This document shows positions 36,805 to 45,368 of a DNA stretch of 64,000 nt, in pieces. The notes under the pieces were generated by a model, which had not been told where the DNA came from, did not search any database, and worked only from the letters and a program-made list of their open reading frames with translations. Made by a program: the position numbers and the translations under genes. The first letter of the stretch is position 1, and each line of letters opens with the position of its first letter. Source of the stretch: Chryseolinea sp. H1M3-3 (lineage in GTDB: Bacteria; Bacteroidota; Bacteroidia; Cytophagales; Cyclobacteriaceae); NCBI RefSeq assembly GCF_029360725.1, contig NZ_JARKMY010000018.1, positions 682,001 through 746,000 on the forward strand, read 5' to 3'.

Positions 36805-36829
36805 AAATGCGTCAGGATTTGACGCATTT
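36805..36829. terminator. bidirectional terminator hairpin
   Basis: AAATGCGTCA (36805-36814) and TGACGCATTT (36820-36829) form a perfect 10-bp stem over a 5-base loop GGATT. It lies between the convergent ends of the permease (36721) and sulfatase (36944). T-rich bases follow on both strands, so it likely ends both transcripts. Confidence 0.7.
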
Positions 36830-36943
36830 ATTATTAGGAGTCTCAAATGACCCTTGTTTTGATCCTGTCGAATACAACACATAACGTTTGCCTATGTTTT
36901 TTGTATAATTACCCAAGTGAGGTCATCTTCCTGAGCCCGCTTT

Positions 36944-38620
36944 TCAGTTCTTTTTTCTTCTTTCGAAAATTTTATCGGCCATTTCCTTTGTAACTCCGAA
37001 CACCTTACCAGCGGACGCATCTTTCATAAACTGGTCGACATAACGTTGACTAAGTTGCGTATTGTCTTTGTATTTTTTTCTCAGCCTCTCAAGTCTTGCG
37101 TGCAGATCTTTTCTCACGTTGGCGTAGGCTGGATCATCGTACACATTTTTTAATTCCATTGGATCTTTTTTTCGATCGATCAATTCCCATTTATCCTCCA
37201 CAAAATAATAATGGATAAGCTTGTAATCCTTGGTAACAATCGCATAGTGGCGGTTGACCATATGTTCGGCGGGATACTCATAATAGTGATAGTAGACCGC
37301 ATCTCTTGTCCATTTATCCGATTGACCTGTGAGCACAGGAATAATGCTTTCACCCTGCATATCGGTAGGCGCCGGAATTCCAGCAGCCTCCAGAAACGTC
37401 TGAGCGAAATCCAGGTTTTGGACAAGCTCATCGGAACGGCTACCTGCTTTGACTTTTCCAGGCCATGCTACAAGGAGCGGCGTTTTAAAGGATTCATCAT
37501 AGACAAAACGTTTGTCAAACCAACCGTGTTCTCCCAGGTAAAATCCCTGGTCGGACGTATACACGATGATTGTGTTTTCCATGAGGTTATTGGCTTCAAG
37601 GTAGTCCAGCAACCGTCCGACATTTTCGTCAACGGCTTTGATTGTACCGAGGTAGTCTTGCATATAGCGTTGATACTTCCAACGCATTTTATCCCCATCG
37701 GTCATGCTTGGATAAGCCTTTTTAAAATCTTCGTTGACCTTGCTGTAGACCTTTTTAAAATTTTCTGCCTGCGTAGGATTCAATCGGCTGAACTCATATT
37801 TATATCGTTCTTTGTCAAATCCGATTTCGGGGATTCCAAGCTCATCCATTACCTCGGGAAAAACTTTATTATCGCCAGCCCAACTCATGTGCTTGCGTAT
37901 ATTCATTTCCGCCTCAGCAACGGGAGAAGTTCTGCCTGAATAATCATCAAACAGTGTTGCCGGCTCCGGAAATTTTTTGTTGGTAAATTCCTCTAAATGA
38001 CGCTCTGCCATTAACCACGAACGATGCGGCGCTTTGTGTAAATACATTAGCATAAACGGCTGATCAGCATTCCGCTCTTTTTTGAGCCAATCTAACGTCA
38101 TATCCGTAACGATGTCGGTGACATACCCTTCAACCCGGATGTTTCCCTGATGCTTCGTAATAAAATCAGGATTGTAATACGCGCCCTGCCCGGGAAGAAT
38201 TTTAAACTGATCAAATCCTTTGGGATTGTTTCCAAAATGCAGTTTACCAAACATCGCGGTTTGATAACCTGCCCGCTGAAGCAGTTGTGGGAACGTGATG
38301 TTTGTTGTATCAAAGTGAAAATGATTGTCGATTTTTCCGTTAAGATGGGAATGCTTTCCTGTAAGGATAGTTGCACGCGAAGGCGCACATATGGAATTCG
38401 TTACACTTGCATTGGTAAAAAGCATACCCATGCTGGCTATTCTATCGATGTTGGGTGTTTGGATCAATCGTTTATCGTATGCCGATATAGCCTGATATGC
38501 ATGATCATCCGACATGATAAAAATAATATTCGGTCGTTTGGAATTTTGGGTTGCCTGAGAGAATACGCTTTCGATTTGCATCAGAAGCAAAGTGCACAGC
38601 GCGACAAAATATTTGACCAT
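36944..38620 (-). CDS. type I sulfatase, exported
   Basis: A 558-residue sulfatase from ATG 38620; the frame is open from a TTG at 38641, but the later ATG gives a clean signal (MVKYFVALCTLLLMQIESVFSQ). The metal-binding motif IIFIMSDDHAYQA precedes the active-site element NSICAPSRATILTGKHSH, where Cys78 would be converted to formylglycine by an FGE-type enzyme. YTSDQGFYLGEHGWFDKR holds further metal ligands, and a C-terminal sulfatase subdomain follows. The closest profile I recall is N-acetylglucosamine-6-sulfatase-like bacterial members, which act on sulfated glycans. Its likely maturase lies at 830-1957. Confidence 0.9.
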   Translation of the reverse strand: MVKYFVALCTLLLMQIESVFSQATQNSKRPNIIFIMSDDHAYQAISAYDKRLIQTPNIDRIASMGMLFTNASVTNSICAPSRATILTGKHSHLNGKIDNHFHFDTTNITFPQLLQRAGYQTAMFGKLHFGNNPKGFDQFKILPGQGAYYNPDFITKHQGNIRVEGYVTDIVTDMTLDWLKKERNADQPFMLMYLHKAPHRSWLMAERHLEEFTNKKFPEPATLFDDYSGRTSPVAEAEMNIRKHMSWAGDNKVFPEVMDELGIPEIGFDKERYKYEFSRLNPTQAENFKKVYSKVNEDFKKAYPSMTDGDKMRWKYQRYMQDYLGTIKAVDENVGRLLDYLEANNLMENTIIVYTSDQGFYLGEHGWFDKRFVYDESFKTPLLVAWPGKVKAGSRSDELVQNLDFAQTFLEAAGIPAPTDMQGESIIPVLTGQSDKWTRDAVYYHYYEYPAEHMVNRHYAIVTKDYKLIHYYFVEDKWELIDRKKDPMELKNVYDDPAYANVRKDLHARLERLRKKYKDNTQLSQRYVDQFMKDASAGKVFGVTKEMADKIFERRKKN

Positions 38621-38741
38621 GGGGCGTTGGATTGTGTTCAAAAATCAAAATACAGTATTTCCCGATAAAAATTTAAGCAAACCTTCTCAAATCTTTGTTG
38701 AGGGCAAGTTATCATCTGAAGGGTTTGATTTCAATAGGCTG

Positions 38742-39330
38742 CTTCGAAGTCTGTTATCCGGGTGTCTGCGTTTGTTGGCGACGCGTATACTTCGCGAAAC
38801 GCTAGTTGGGATCTATCAAACTGAAGTTTTTATTTATAAGCGTCTGCATTCAAAGCCTGTTATCCGAGAGCCTGCGGTTGTTGGTGGAGCTCACGCAAGG
38901 GGCTCTTCACAACACCAACAACGGCTGGGCGAGTGCTACTTCGAAGTCGGGTTATCCAGATGTCTGCAGTTATTAGTGACGCATACGCTTCGCGCAACAG
39001 CGTAGTTGGATCTATTAAATCGAAGTTTCTATTTTTAAGCGTCTGCATTCAAAACCTGTTATCGAGAGCCTGCGGTTGTTGGGGGAGCTCACGCAAGGGG
39101 CTCTTCACAACACCAACAACGGCTGGGCGAGTGCTACTTCGAAGTCGGGTTATCCAGATGTCTGCAGTTATTAGTGACGCATACGCTTCGCGCAACAACG
39201 TAGTTGGATCTATTAAATCGAAGTTTTTATTTTTAGCGTCTGCATTCAAAGCCTGTTATCCGAGAGCCTGCGGTTGTTGGTGGAGCTCGCGCACCAGGCT
39301 CCCGCAACACCAACAACGGCGGGCGCATCG
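38742..39330. repeat. 198-bp tandem repeat, three units, each carrying a hairpin
   Basis: Anchor GAGCCTGCGGTTGTTGG begins at 38868, 39066 and 39264, exactly 198 bp apart. The palindrome ACTTCGAAGT is at 38938 and 39136, with a diverged copy near 38751. Units two and three are nearly identical; the first is diverged. Each unit holds GTTGTTGGTG (38877-38886 and 39273-39282; one mismatch at 39075-39084) with CACCAACAAC (38913-38922, 39111-39120, 39308-39317), and an inner GAGC/GCTC. In unit three the loop differs but both stems are kept. Since 198 is a multiple of three, frames remain open on both strands (66 codons leftward), but I do not believe these are genes. Confidence 0.85.
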
Positions 39331-39371
39331 CTTAACAGGGAAGTGTAAGGACAACTATATGGAATAGTAAA

Positions 39372-39947
39372 TCAATACGACTTATCCATGGATTTTTCGA
39401 ATATTGTTTCGTTACCAGGTCGATTGATCGCCGTAGCAATGATTTTGATTCCCGAGAACGCAGGTAGCGGCTGGGTGGTAACGTATGTCCATTCTTTGGT
39501 CCCGGGCTGATATTCAGCATCTCCAGCGTCGATGATACGGTCACCGTCCATGACAGTGATGGTGACCCGAATTGTTTTCAGGTTGTCGAAGACCACCACG
39601 GAAATTGTACTTCCGACAGACCCGGCAAATGCGGTTATCCTTACATCTAAAATTTTGGGAGGTATGAGATAGTCGCTTACAGCCTCGGATAATGCACTGC
39701 TGAACGGTTTATCGCCAGCCATCTGCTGATATGCAGCCTTTGCTACAGGGTCTTGCATTTTTACTTTCGCATATTCGGTAGCACGACCAAAGCGTTCGCG
39801 GTGTGCTATTTGTTTTACAGACAAGACCTGCTCGCTTGTTGACCTTCTTGTTGCTATGGTGACGCCACGTACCACACGAAATACGATTTTCTTTCCAAAC
39901 TTGCCGCTCATGCCTTCGGTCAAGTCGTTTTCTTTAATAATAGCCAT
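39372..39947 (-). CDS. unrecognised protein beginning MAIIKENDLTEGMSGKFG
   Basis: A 191-residue protein from ATG 39947; the longer frame to 40028 adds residues of low complexity. It lacks a signal peptide or membrane segment. The N-terminus is basic and Gly-rich (GMSGKFGKKIVFRVVRGVTIATRRS); residues 50-95 look helical (HRERFGRATEYAKVKMQDPVAKAA); the C-terminal third is beta-like, with TVMDGDRIIDAGDAEY and a closing AINRPGNETIFEKS. I have a general impression that short Bacteroidota proteins of this build exist, but know no function. It stands between the tandem repeat and the phased 11-bp repeats. Confidence 0.6.
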   Translation of the reverse strand: MAIIKENDLTEGMSGKFGKKIVFRVVRGVTIATRRSTSEQVLSVKQIAHRERFGRATEYAKVKMQDPVAKAAYQQMAGDKPFSSALSEAVSDYLIPPKILDVRITAFAGSVGSTISVVVFDNLKTIRVTITVMDGDRIIDAGDAEYQPGTKEWTYVTTQPLPAFSGIKIIATAINRPGNETIFEKSMDKSY

Positions 39948-40110
39948 GATAAAATAAAATTTAAGGTTAAGTAATTGATTTGGTATCGCCTCCCGATAGC
40001 CGCGGTGTTTCGTAGAAGTGATCCCCAAAAGTATAGCAGCAGGCCGAAACCTATTTTCGGGCTAATTTTTTTCTTAACTATCCCTTCCTTTTTTTAGACT
40101 GCCATAATTA

Positions 40111-40195
40111 CAGGTTTGTGAACAAAACCTGACTCTAGCTAAGGGGTAGCTAAGGGTTAGCTCTACTGTCTGTAAACTGACAGGTGGGTTTAGCT
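40111..40195 (+). promoter_or_regulatory. dyads and phased 11-bp repeats upstream of the DoxX-like gene
   Basis: CAGGTTT (40111-40117) is inverted as AAACCTG (40125-40131). Next, AGCT recurs at 40137, 40148 and 40159 within TAGCTAAGGG-type 11-bp direct repeats, and again at 40192, three periods later. CTGTC (40166-40170) is inverted as GACAG (40179-40183). One helical turn per repeat suggests a protein bound along one DNA face, just before the start at 40223. Confidence 0.45.
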
Positions 40196-40222
40196 AGGTA
40201 GGTATTTTGTTCGGGCCACTGG

Positions 40223-41122
40223 ATGGAAGAGATTACTGGCTACGTCGTTGCCTATTATGCATGTTTTATACAATTGGTTAAAGATCCTTCCATCTTAGAT
40301 TTACGATCAAACCCCTTTTTGATGATCGTTTCGGTAAGGCTAGCTCAAGTATTTTTTGCCATCAGTCTAATATCATGGGCACTTCAGCATTTTATCTTAG
40401 GCGAATTTGTTACGGGCAGGCCGCCCCTGTGGCCGGAGGCATTACCCGGCAAATTGCTCTTTGCTTATGCTTGCGGAATTATTTTGCTGGTTGCCGGAAT
40501 CTCCATCCTTACTCACTGGAAACCTATACTTACCGTAACGTGTGCTGGCATGATAATTTTAGTGTGGGCGGCTTTGAGAAATATCTATGCGTTAATTATC
40601 AGCCTTGATTATGGTATTATACTCACGAATACAAACAAAGCGTTAACAATCGGATTTGGTGCGCTACTGGTCGCGTCTACGTTCAGAGATACTGAACCCA
40701 CAGTGACTAAATCCTTGCTTCAAAGGATCATTGACCGGTTAGCACCTTTGTCGAAGTATTTTATCGGATTGTTTTTACTCGTAAGCGGTATTCAACATTT
40801 CCTGTTCGCATCCTTTGTAAAGTTTCTTGTTCCTGCGTGGATTCCCTTTCCGGAGTTCTGGACATACCTGGCTGGGGTGGCCTTAATTGCAGGCGGACTT
40901 GGCATCATCACTAATATTCAGCGAAAACTTGCCGCTACGTTATCCGGCTATATGATTTTCATATGGCTGATCGTTCTTCATATTCCACGTGCATTGGGAG
41001 CAGAGGGAAATGCGAACGAAGTTACCGCTGTTTTTGAGGCCTTGGCGACGAGTTCGCTTTTGTTTATCATAGCGATGACATCGAATCGGGAGCAAAAGGA
41101 TGAGGATCTCAGTTCACGTTAG
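40223..41122 (+). CDS. DoxX-like membrane protein with internal duplication
   Basis: A 299-residue membrane protein with about eight hydrophobic segments. Two halves repeat the same DoxX-like pattern: LISWALQHFILGEFVTG with PLWPEALPGKLLFAYACGI in the first, and LLVSGIQHFLFASFVKFLVP with WIPFPEFWTYLAGVALIAGG in the second. DoxX relatives are usually single four-helix units of about 130-150 residues, so this is a tandem fusion. Proposed roles of DoxX proteins include quinone-linked or thiol redox chemistry; none is demonstrated here. It is a single-gene unit, with repeated elements upstream of its start. Confidence 0.65.
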   Translation: MEEITGYVVAYYACFIQLVKDPSILDLRSNPFLMIVSVRLAQVFFAISLISWALQHFILGEFVTGRPPLWPEALPGKLLFAYACGIILLVAGISILTHWKPILTVTCAGMIILVWAALRNIYALIISLDYGIILTNTNKALTIGFGALLVASTFRDTEPTVTKSLLQRIIDRLAPLSKYFIGLFLLVSGIQHFLFASFVKFLVPAWIPFPEFWTYLAGVALIAGGLGIITNIQRKLAATLSGYMIFIWLIVLHIPRALGAEGNANEVTAVFEALATSSLLFIIAMTSNREQKDEDLSSR

Positions 41123-41252
41123 CCTAGGCGGCTAGTACTGATCCTATGGACGGCAAGTTTTACGTTCCTGGATGATCCACACCTCACGGTTTTTGGCCAG
41201 CTCGCTTTTTAGGTAATCCGATGGGCCATTGTTTCCACGAATTAATGACTGT

Positions 41253-42113
41253 TCAAACCACTTTCATATCTCCTGTTCCACTGCTGAAGACAAATTTATC
41301 TACGATTTTAGCATCGGTAAATACAGCATTCGCCTTGTCTATTCCTGCCTTCACTGAAATGGTTGTTATCGGTATCGCTTCTTGCATTGGGCGATATTGC
41401 TTCGCCGTATCGACGAGCTGATATCCCAATATGTTGTCGAGAAAAACCTCTAATGCTCTTGCGAAAAAATAAACCGGCGTCGTAAAGTTCTTGCCAGAAT
41501 CTGTGGTGATCACCGTCTTTTTCTTATTGGCAATATTACCGATGGATTGCTGAGAAGAACATGAAGCAATAAGAAAGGCAGTGGCAGCGTATCGTTTATG
41601 ATTTATCAGCTTAGTGAGTTCCTTATTCCTGATGACGTGGGCCAGGTACTTATTGTCTTTAGTCACCTTGACCCGGCAAGGATTTAACGGTGCCTCTATC
41701 AGTTTATTTGTGCGCTTATCAACCAGTGGAATTGTATGCCCGATATAGATCACCAGAGCGTTTTTTGAAAATAATGATGCAGTAAGATCCTTTGTTGCTT
41801 TTTTTATATTGCTCCCATCGATGATTACGTGAAGATTGATGCCGAGCATTTCCCATCTGTTTAAAATTGAGTCCTTCACATTTTTTCCGGTAATATACCA
41901 CTCAATAAAATCGTCGGTTGACTTTCCCGAAGTGATATCGTAGGTACCGAGGTACATATGTAAAAACACATCCGTAATCAGGTTGCTGGCCGGTTGTCCC
42001 TGGCCAGTACTTGTTGAACCAGCTTGTTTCGAATAAAGCGGTGCTGGTTTCTGGCTGTTGGTGTAACCACCACCGGGGCTTTGCCCCTGTGCATAGCCGA
42101 TATCATTTCCCAT
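41253..42113 (-). CDS. caspase-like (CHAT/peptidase C14-type) protein
   Basis: A 286-residue protein. Residues 1-45 are Gly/Ser/Gln-rich and probably disordered. The rest reads like a caspase-fold hydrolase: GINLHVIIDGSNIKKATKDL is followed by NALVIYIGHTIP with His126, then ELTKLINHKRYAATAFLIASCSSQQ with Cys185, and VITTDSGKNFTTPVYFFARAL, where caspases carry a post-catalytic strand and helix. The His-Cys spacing of 59 residues is plausible for the family. The usual GHG and DACHSG motifs are degenerate (GHT, IASCSS), so activity is not certain. It begins 3 bases after the stop of the large gene, implying translational coupling. Confidence 0.6.
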   Translation of the reverse strand: MGNDIGYAQGQSPGGGYTNSQKPAPLYSKQAGSTSTGQGQPASNLITDVFLHMYLGTYDITSGKSTDDFIEWYITGKNVKDSILNRWEMLGINLHVIIDGSNIKKATKDLTASLFSKNALVIYIGHTIPLVDKRTNKLIEAPLNPCRVKVTKDNKYLAHVIRNKELTKLINHKRYAATAFLIASCSSQQSIGNIANKKKTVITTDSGKNFTTPVYFFARALEVFLDNILGYQLVDTAKQYRPMQEAIPITTISVKAGIDKANAVFTDAKIVDKFVFSSGTGDMKVV

Positions 42114-42116
42114 ACG

Positions 42117-44936
42117 CTACGTCAAGGGATATTCGGGAAGTTTATCAGTCTCATTACGAAGGTAAACCAATTTGGTAGGGATAACGATCTCCCACGGCGT
42201 ACCGACAAACAGCGCACCTACGGCGTGTTTTAAATTTTGAGTACTCGTCCCTTCGTAATTTCTTTCTACTGTTATATTCCAGGAAGAAGTATTTGTTGCT
42301 ATAGCCTGTTCGATGCGTACGATGCGATAGATTTCATAGTCAACCAAAATCTCACGGTTGATATCATTTTCGAGGTTCAAGGAATGTATCTCATTGTTAA
42401 CCAAGTCCCAATAAAAAGTGCTATCGGTTAGTTTAAAAATGTTACTGCCACTTGTAACTTCAATCAAACCAGGTCTGTCTGTGTAATCACATTGCTTCGC
42501 TTCCTTTAATTCCTGAATCATGGAAACATATTCGTCATCACCGGACACGGGCGGCATTCCGCTTGAACCCCAAATCTGTCCGGTCTTCAGAAACCAGCTG
42601 AAGATTTCTTCCATACCGCGACGCACAGGAACCTGCAGTCTTGCTGCACCGGCCATTAAAAATTTATCAAACAACGGATCGCCTGAGTCTTCGTCTATCA
42701 GCTCGGGCCATTTACACTTCCGGGCCCACATACTGTGATAAAACAAATAGGTGAGATAATTCCATTCAAATACCTGTTCGAAAAATTGAATGACAGGCGC
42801 ATCCTTTTCCAGTTTTTCAAAATTGATCTCCGGATATCCGCAAGGGGACACCCGTTCCATCATCGAACCCATACCATTAAAATAATTGCACATCAGGATG
42901 GCAATTACATGGCGTTTTAATTCGTTCCTTTCAATTTCACGGTTCAGAAAGGGATTCCTTCCCTTTATCTGGACCAACGGACTCACCTCACTGTTTGCTG
43001 CTTTGAATGCTTCCAGTTTACGATTGTAATCGGCAGCAATCAGGTTATATATTTTCGCCTGCCATTTTTCAAATGCCTCGTCTGTAAGTTTACATTTTAG
43101 ACTGGCAGTTCCACTCAATGAAAATCCTAACGTGGTAAAGCCGGACAGAGAAAGTGTTACCGCGCCTTGCTCGCCGTTCATAGCAACTGTGCCCGAAGCC
43201 GGCCAATTAAAATTAGGTTGACCTCCACCCTGCGAGCGTTCATTCATGAAACGGTGGAATATTAAATCTTTTCCGACGTGTACAGATATTGCTGCTTCGT
43301 CGTAAGGGTCGGTACCCTTTGGATGTCCGGTTGAACACAAAATATTATAATCCAGCGCTACAACCTTATATCCATTTGGCACTTCGGGAGACCGAAAATC
43401 GTGCGATGAGAATCCAGCAGTTTTCCCCGCATCAGTTTCACTAACGTTTTGACTAAACGCAAATTGAATATAGATCACTTCTTCCGGCGGCTGGATTTCT
43501 TCTGTGGTAGCGATGGCGTATTGATTCAAAAAGTCTCCATAGTTAATTCTCGAAATTGCAAGCGGCGTAATAGCCGGCTTTTCGGGTTCATTTTTCTTCT
43601 TATCCTGGTCCTTTTTCAGTTGAAACAGTTTTTTAAAAGTTGCAGCGGGCTCGGGAACTATTAAGTCAAACATCATGTGTTTGCTTAGATTGAAAACCTG
43701 GGCATGTGTTACCTTGTTGACCCAGTAGTACATTCCAGCCCGATGAGTCGATCCGGCCTGGGTGTTGTCTATGCTATGTTTGTTGACTTCCTCCAGTTCG
43801 TTAATGATTTTGCTGATTTGAAGGCGTCTGACCTTTTCTTGTATTTTAGAAACAGAACGATCAATAATTTCTTTTGAATAAGCGCGGGCTATATTTTCTG
43901 ATTGTGACTTTGCAAAGTCACCTGTAACATTTGCATGTGGATTAATGGTAACAGCCTCGCCATATTTGATTGTCGCTGTCACGCCTGCATCAACATTCAC
44001 TTTCGAGTCAATGGTGTTTTTAACTTCCGATTGCAATGAAAATTTCTCGCCCACCTGGTGGTCTCTTTCCTCAACCGTAATCGTTTCATTTTCTGATTCA
44101 AGTGTATCTTCTGTCCGGTAGAAATTTCTGTGTCTCCGTACCTTTTTTTCACCTGCAAGAATATTTTCAATGTTAGCGATGTCACCAGCTTCGTACCTGG
44201 CAAGTTGTTCCTTTACGATAAACAAATCGGCTACATAAGTACGAATGCATATACAATGTCCGTTGGGCGATTGGCACGATTCATTGCATTTGCACTCACA
44301 GAGCCGGGCTCCGGCCGCATCGTTGGAAACAGGCGGCTTAGAAATCACAGACCTTGATTTGTCAGGGTTGTTTTCACAACATCTGGATCGTAGTACACCC
44401 GTTGGCAGTAATATGGGTAAAACTAATATTTCATTTAAAAGCCTTTCGCCACCTTTAACGCCCCACCCATCCGAAGTGAACGTGATGCAATGTTGATAGA
44501 CATGACATGTGCGGATGAGGCGTTGATAATCCAACGAATAATTCGAAGGCAGGTCGTTATTGTAGATCGACCAAAGCAAACTGTCTGCTATCCTCCGCCA
44601 CTCTTTAAGGAGATCAGGTTCCTCGTCTTCCTTGATGCCTTTAACAAATGCTTCAAAATCTATCCACTTGATGGGACGCGCTTTAAATCCGAACCACTCA
44701 TATAAAGCCAGAAGAATTGGGTGCACCTCACGTGTGCCGTAAATGAAATGCTTTGACTTGTCAAGGCGTTGGAAGATGGCGGCATATGCTGTTTTACCGC
44801 ATTCAATCTTTTTCAATTCATGTGACAAGTCAGACAAACTGTTGTCGGGGTACAATGGGATACCAACTTTAAACTTTTGTTCCGCGGGAAGTTTTTGAGC
44901 TTGTCTTAATTGCTGGAACCGGGTAATTTCTTCCAT
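42117..44936 (-). CDS. large unknown protein (939 aa) with Cys-rich knuckle and coiled coil, partner of the caspase-like gene
   Basis: ATG 44936 is chosen over TTG 44942. There is no signal peptide or clear membrane segment. Residues about 205-225 form a Cys cluster (LCECKCNESCQSPNGHCICI), which may bind metal. YEAGDIANIENILAGEKKVRR introduces a charged, probably coiled segment to about residue 395. A beta-rich middle (EEVIYIQFAFSQNV, DYNILCSTGHPKG) and later segments REIERNELKRHVIAILMC and AARLQVPVRRGMEEIF follow. I have a weak memory of similar large proteins with an AGEIAHIENVL-type element in diverse bacteria, but no function. Translation runs directly into the caspase-like gene, so the two probably act together. 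Confidence 0.6.
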   Translation of the reverse strand: MEEITRFQQLRQAQKLPAEQKFKVGIPLYPDNSLSDLSHELKKIECGKTAYAAIFQRLDKSKHFIYGTREVHPILLALYEWFGFKARPIKWIDFEAFVKGIKEDEEPDLLKEWRRIADSLLWSIYNNDLPSNYSLDYQRLIRTCHVYQHCITFTSDGWGVKGGERLLNEILVLPILLPTGVLRSRCCENNPDKSRSVISKPPVSNDAAGARLCECKCNESCQSPNGHCICIRTYVADLFIVKEQLARYEAGDIANIENILAGEKKVRRHRNFYRTEDTLESENETITVEERDHQVGEKFSLQSEVKNTIDSKVNVDAGVTATIKYGEAVTINPHANVTGDFAKSQSENIARAYSKEIIDRSVSKIQEKVRRLQISKIINELEEVNKHSIDNTQAGSTHRAGMYYWVNKVTHAQVFNLSKHMMFDLIVPEPAATFKKLFQLKKDQDKKKNEPEKPAITPLAISRINYGDFLNQYAIATTEEIQPPEEVIYIQFAFSQNVSETDAGKTAGFSSHDFRSPEVPNGYKVVALDYNILCSTGHPKGTDPYDEAAISVHVGKDLIFHRFMNERSQGGGQPNFNWPASGTVAMNGEQGAVTLSLSGFTTLGFSLSGTASLKCKLTDEAFEKWQAKIYNLIAADYNRKLEAFKAANSEVSPLVQIKGRNPFLNREIERNELKRHVIAILMCNYFNGMGSMMERVSPCGYPEINFEKLEKDAPVIQFFEQVFEWNYLTYLFYHSMWARKCKWPELIDEDSGDPLFDKFLMAGAARLQVPVRRGMEEIFSWFLKTGQIWGSSGMPPVSGDDEYVSMIQELKEAKQCDYTDRPGLIEVTSGSNIFKLTDSTFYWDLVNNEIHSLNLENDINREILVDYEIYRIVRIEQAIATNTSSWNITVERNYEGTSTQNLKHAVGALFVGTPWEIVIPTKLVYLRNETDKLPEYPLT

Positions 44937-45368
44937 ATACAAATTTTTATGTGCGGTTAAATTATTATTACTAAAGTTGAGCTGGAGGATGTTTACGCGA
45001 CCTATACAGTAACATGCTTACACCCTTAGTAACGACAACAAAAAGCCCACCCGTGCTAACTTTAAAAAAAGCTGCAACGGATGGGCTCCGTCGCTAAGGT
45101 AGAGAATTTAATTTATTTAGGAACTCCCGATGATTAGGGATGTCTTCTGAAACAACAGACCGATTCAAACAGGATTTTGGTTAGTCTGTGTTCGATGTTC
45201 TTGATCGATACTTAAAAACTGCATATCGAATATTGACACCCGAACAAGGAATGATGAGCGATCGCAAGTATCCTATACGTTGCAAAAGCACCATCAGTAC
45301 ACATCTGCCAGTGCCAAGGTCGTAAGCATCATCACAATAGACACGGCATACCGGATGCCACCAAACGC
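44937..45368. other. intergenic region between the unknown operon and the dehydrogenase
   Basis: Both neighbours are leftward, so this stretch holds the 3-prime end of the dehydrogenase transcript and the promoter of the unknown two-gene operon. A terminator hairpin at 45044-45087 lies within it. Short frames at 45181-45372 are not convincing genes. I see nothing else. Confidence 0.4.
45044..45087 (-). terminator. terminator hairpin downstream of the quinoprotein dehydrogenase
   Basis: AGCCCACCCGTGC (45044-45056) pairs with GCAACGGATGGGCT (45074-45087), with one mismatch and one bulged base. On the minus strand the stem is followed by TTTTTG. It is 280 bases past the dehydrogenase stop and directly before the promoter of the unknown operon, so it would separate the two transcripts. 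Confidence 0.6.

Noticed and set aside
36805-36829. Hairpin as a possible regulatory operator
   Set aside because: Its location between two convergent gene ends, with T-rich flanks, is explained by a bidirectional terminator.
38860-39249. Two near-identical 62-66 codon leftward frames in the 198-bp repeat, and a 144-codon rightward frame (38933-39367)
   Set aside because: They exist because 198 is a multiple of three, so any open frame is repeated. They are open on both strands, have no recognisable protein similarity and coincide with hairpin arms.
38742-39330. CRISPR array or integron attC array
   Set aside because: The repeat is 198 bp with no short repeat-spacer structure and no cas genes. 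The arms lack the RYYYAAC/GTTRRRY cores of attC sites, and no integrase gene is nearby.
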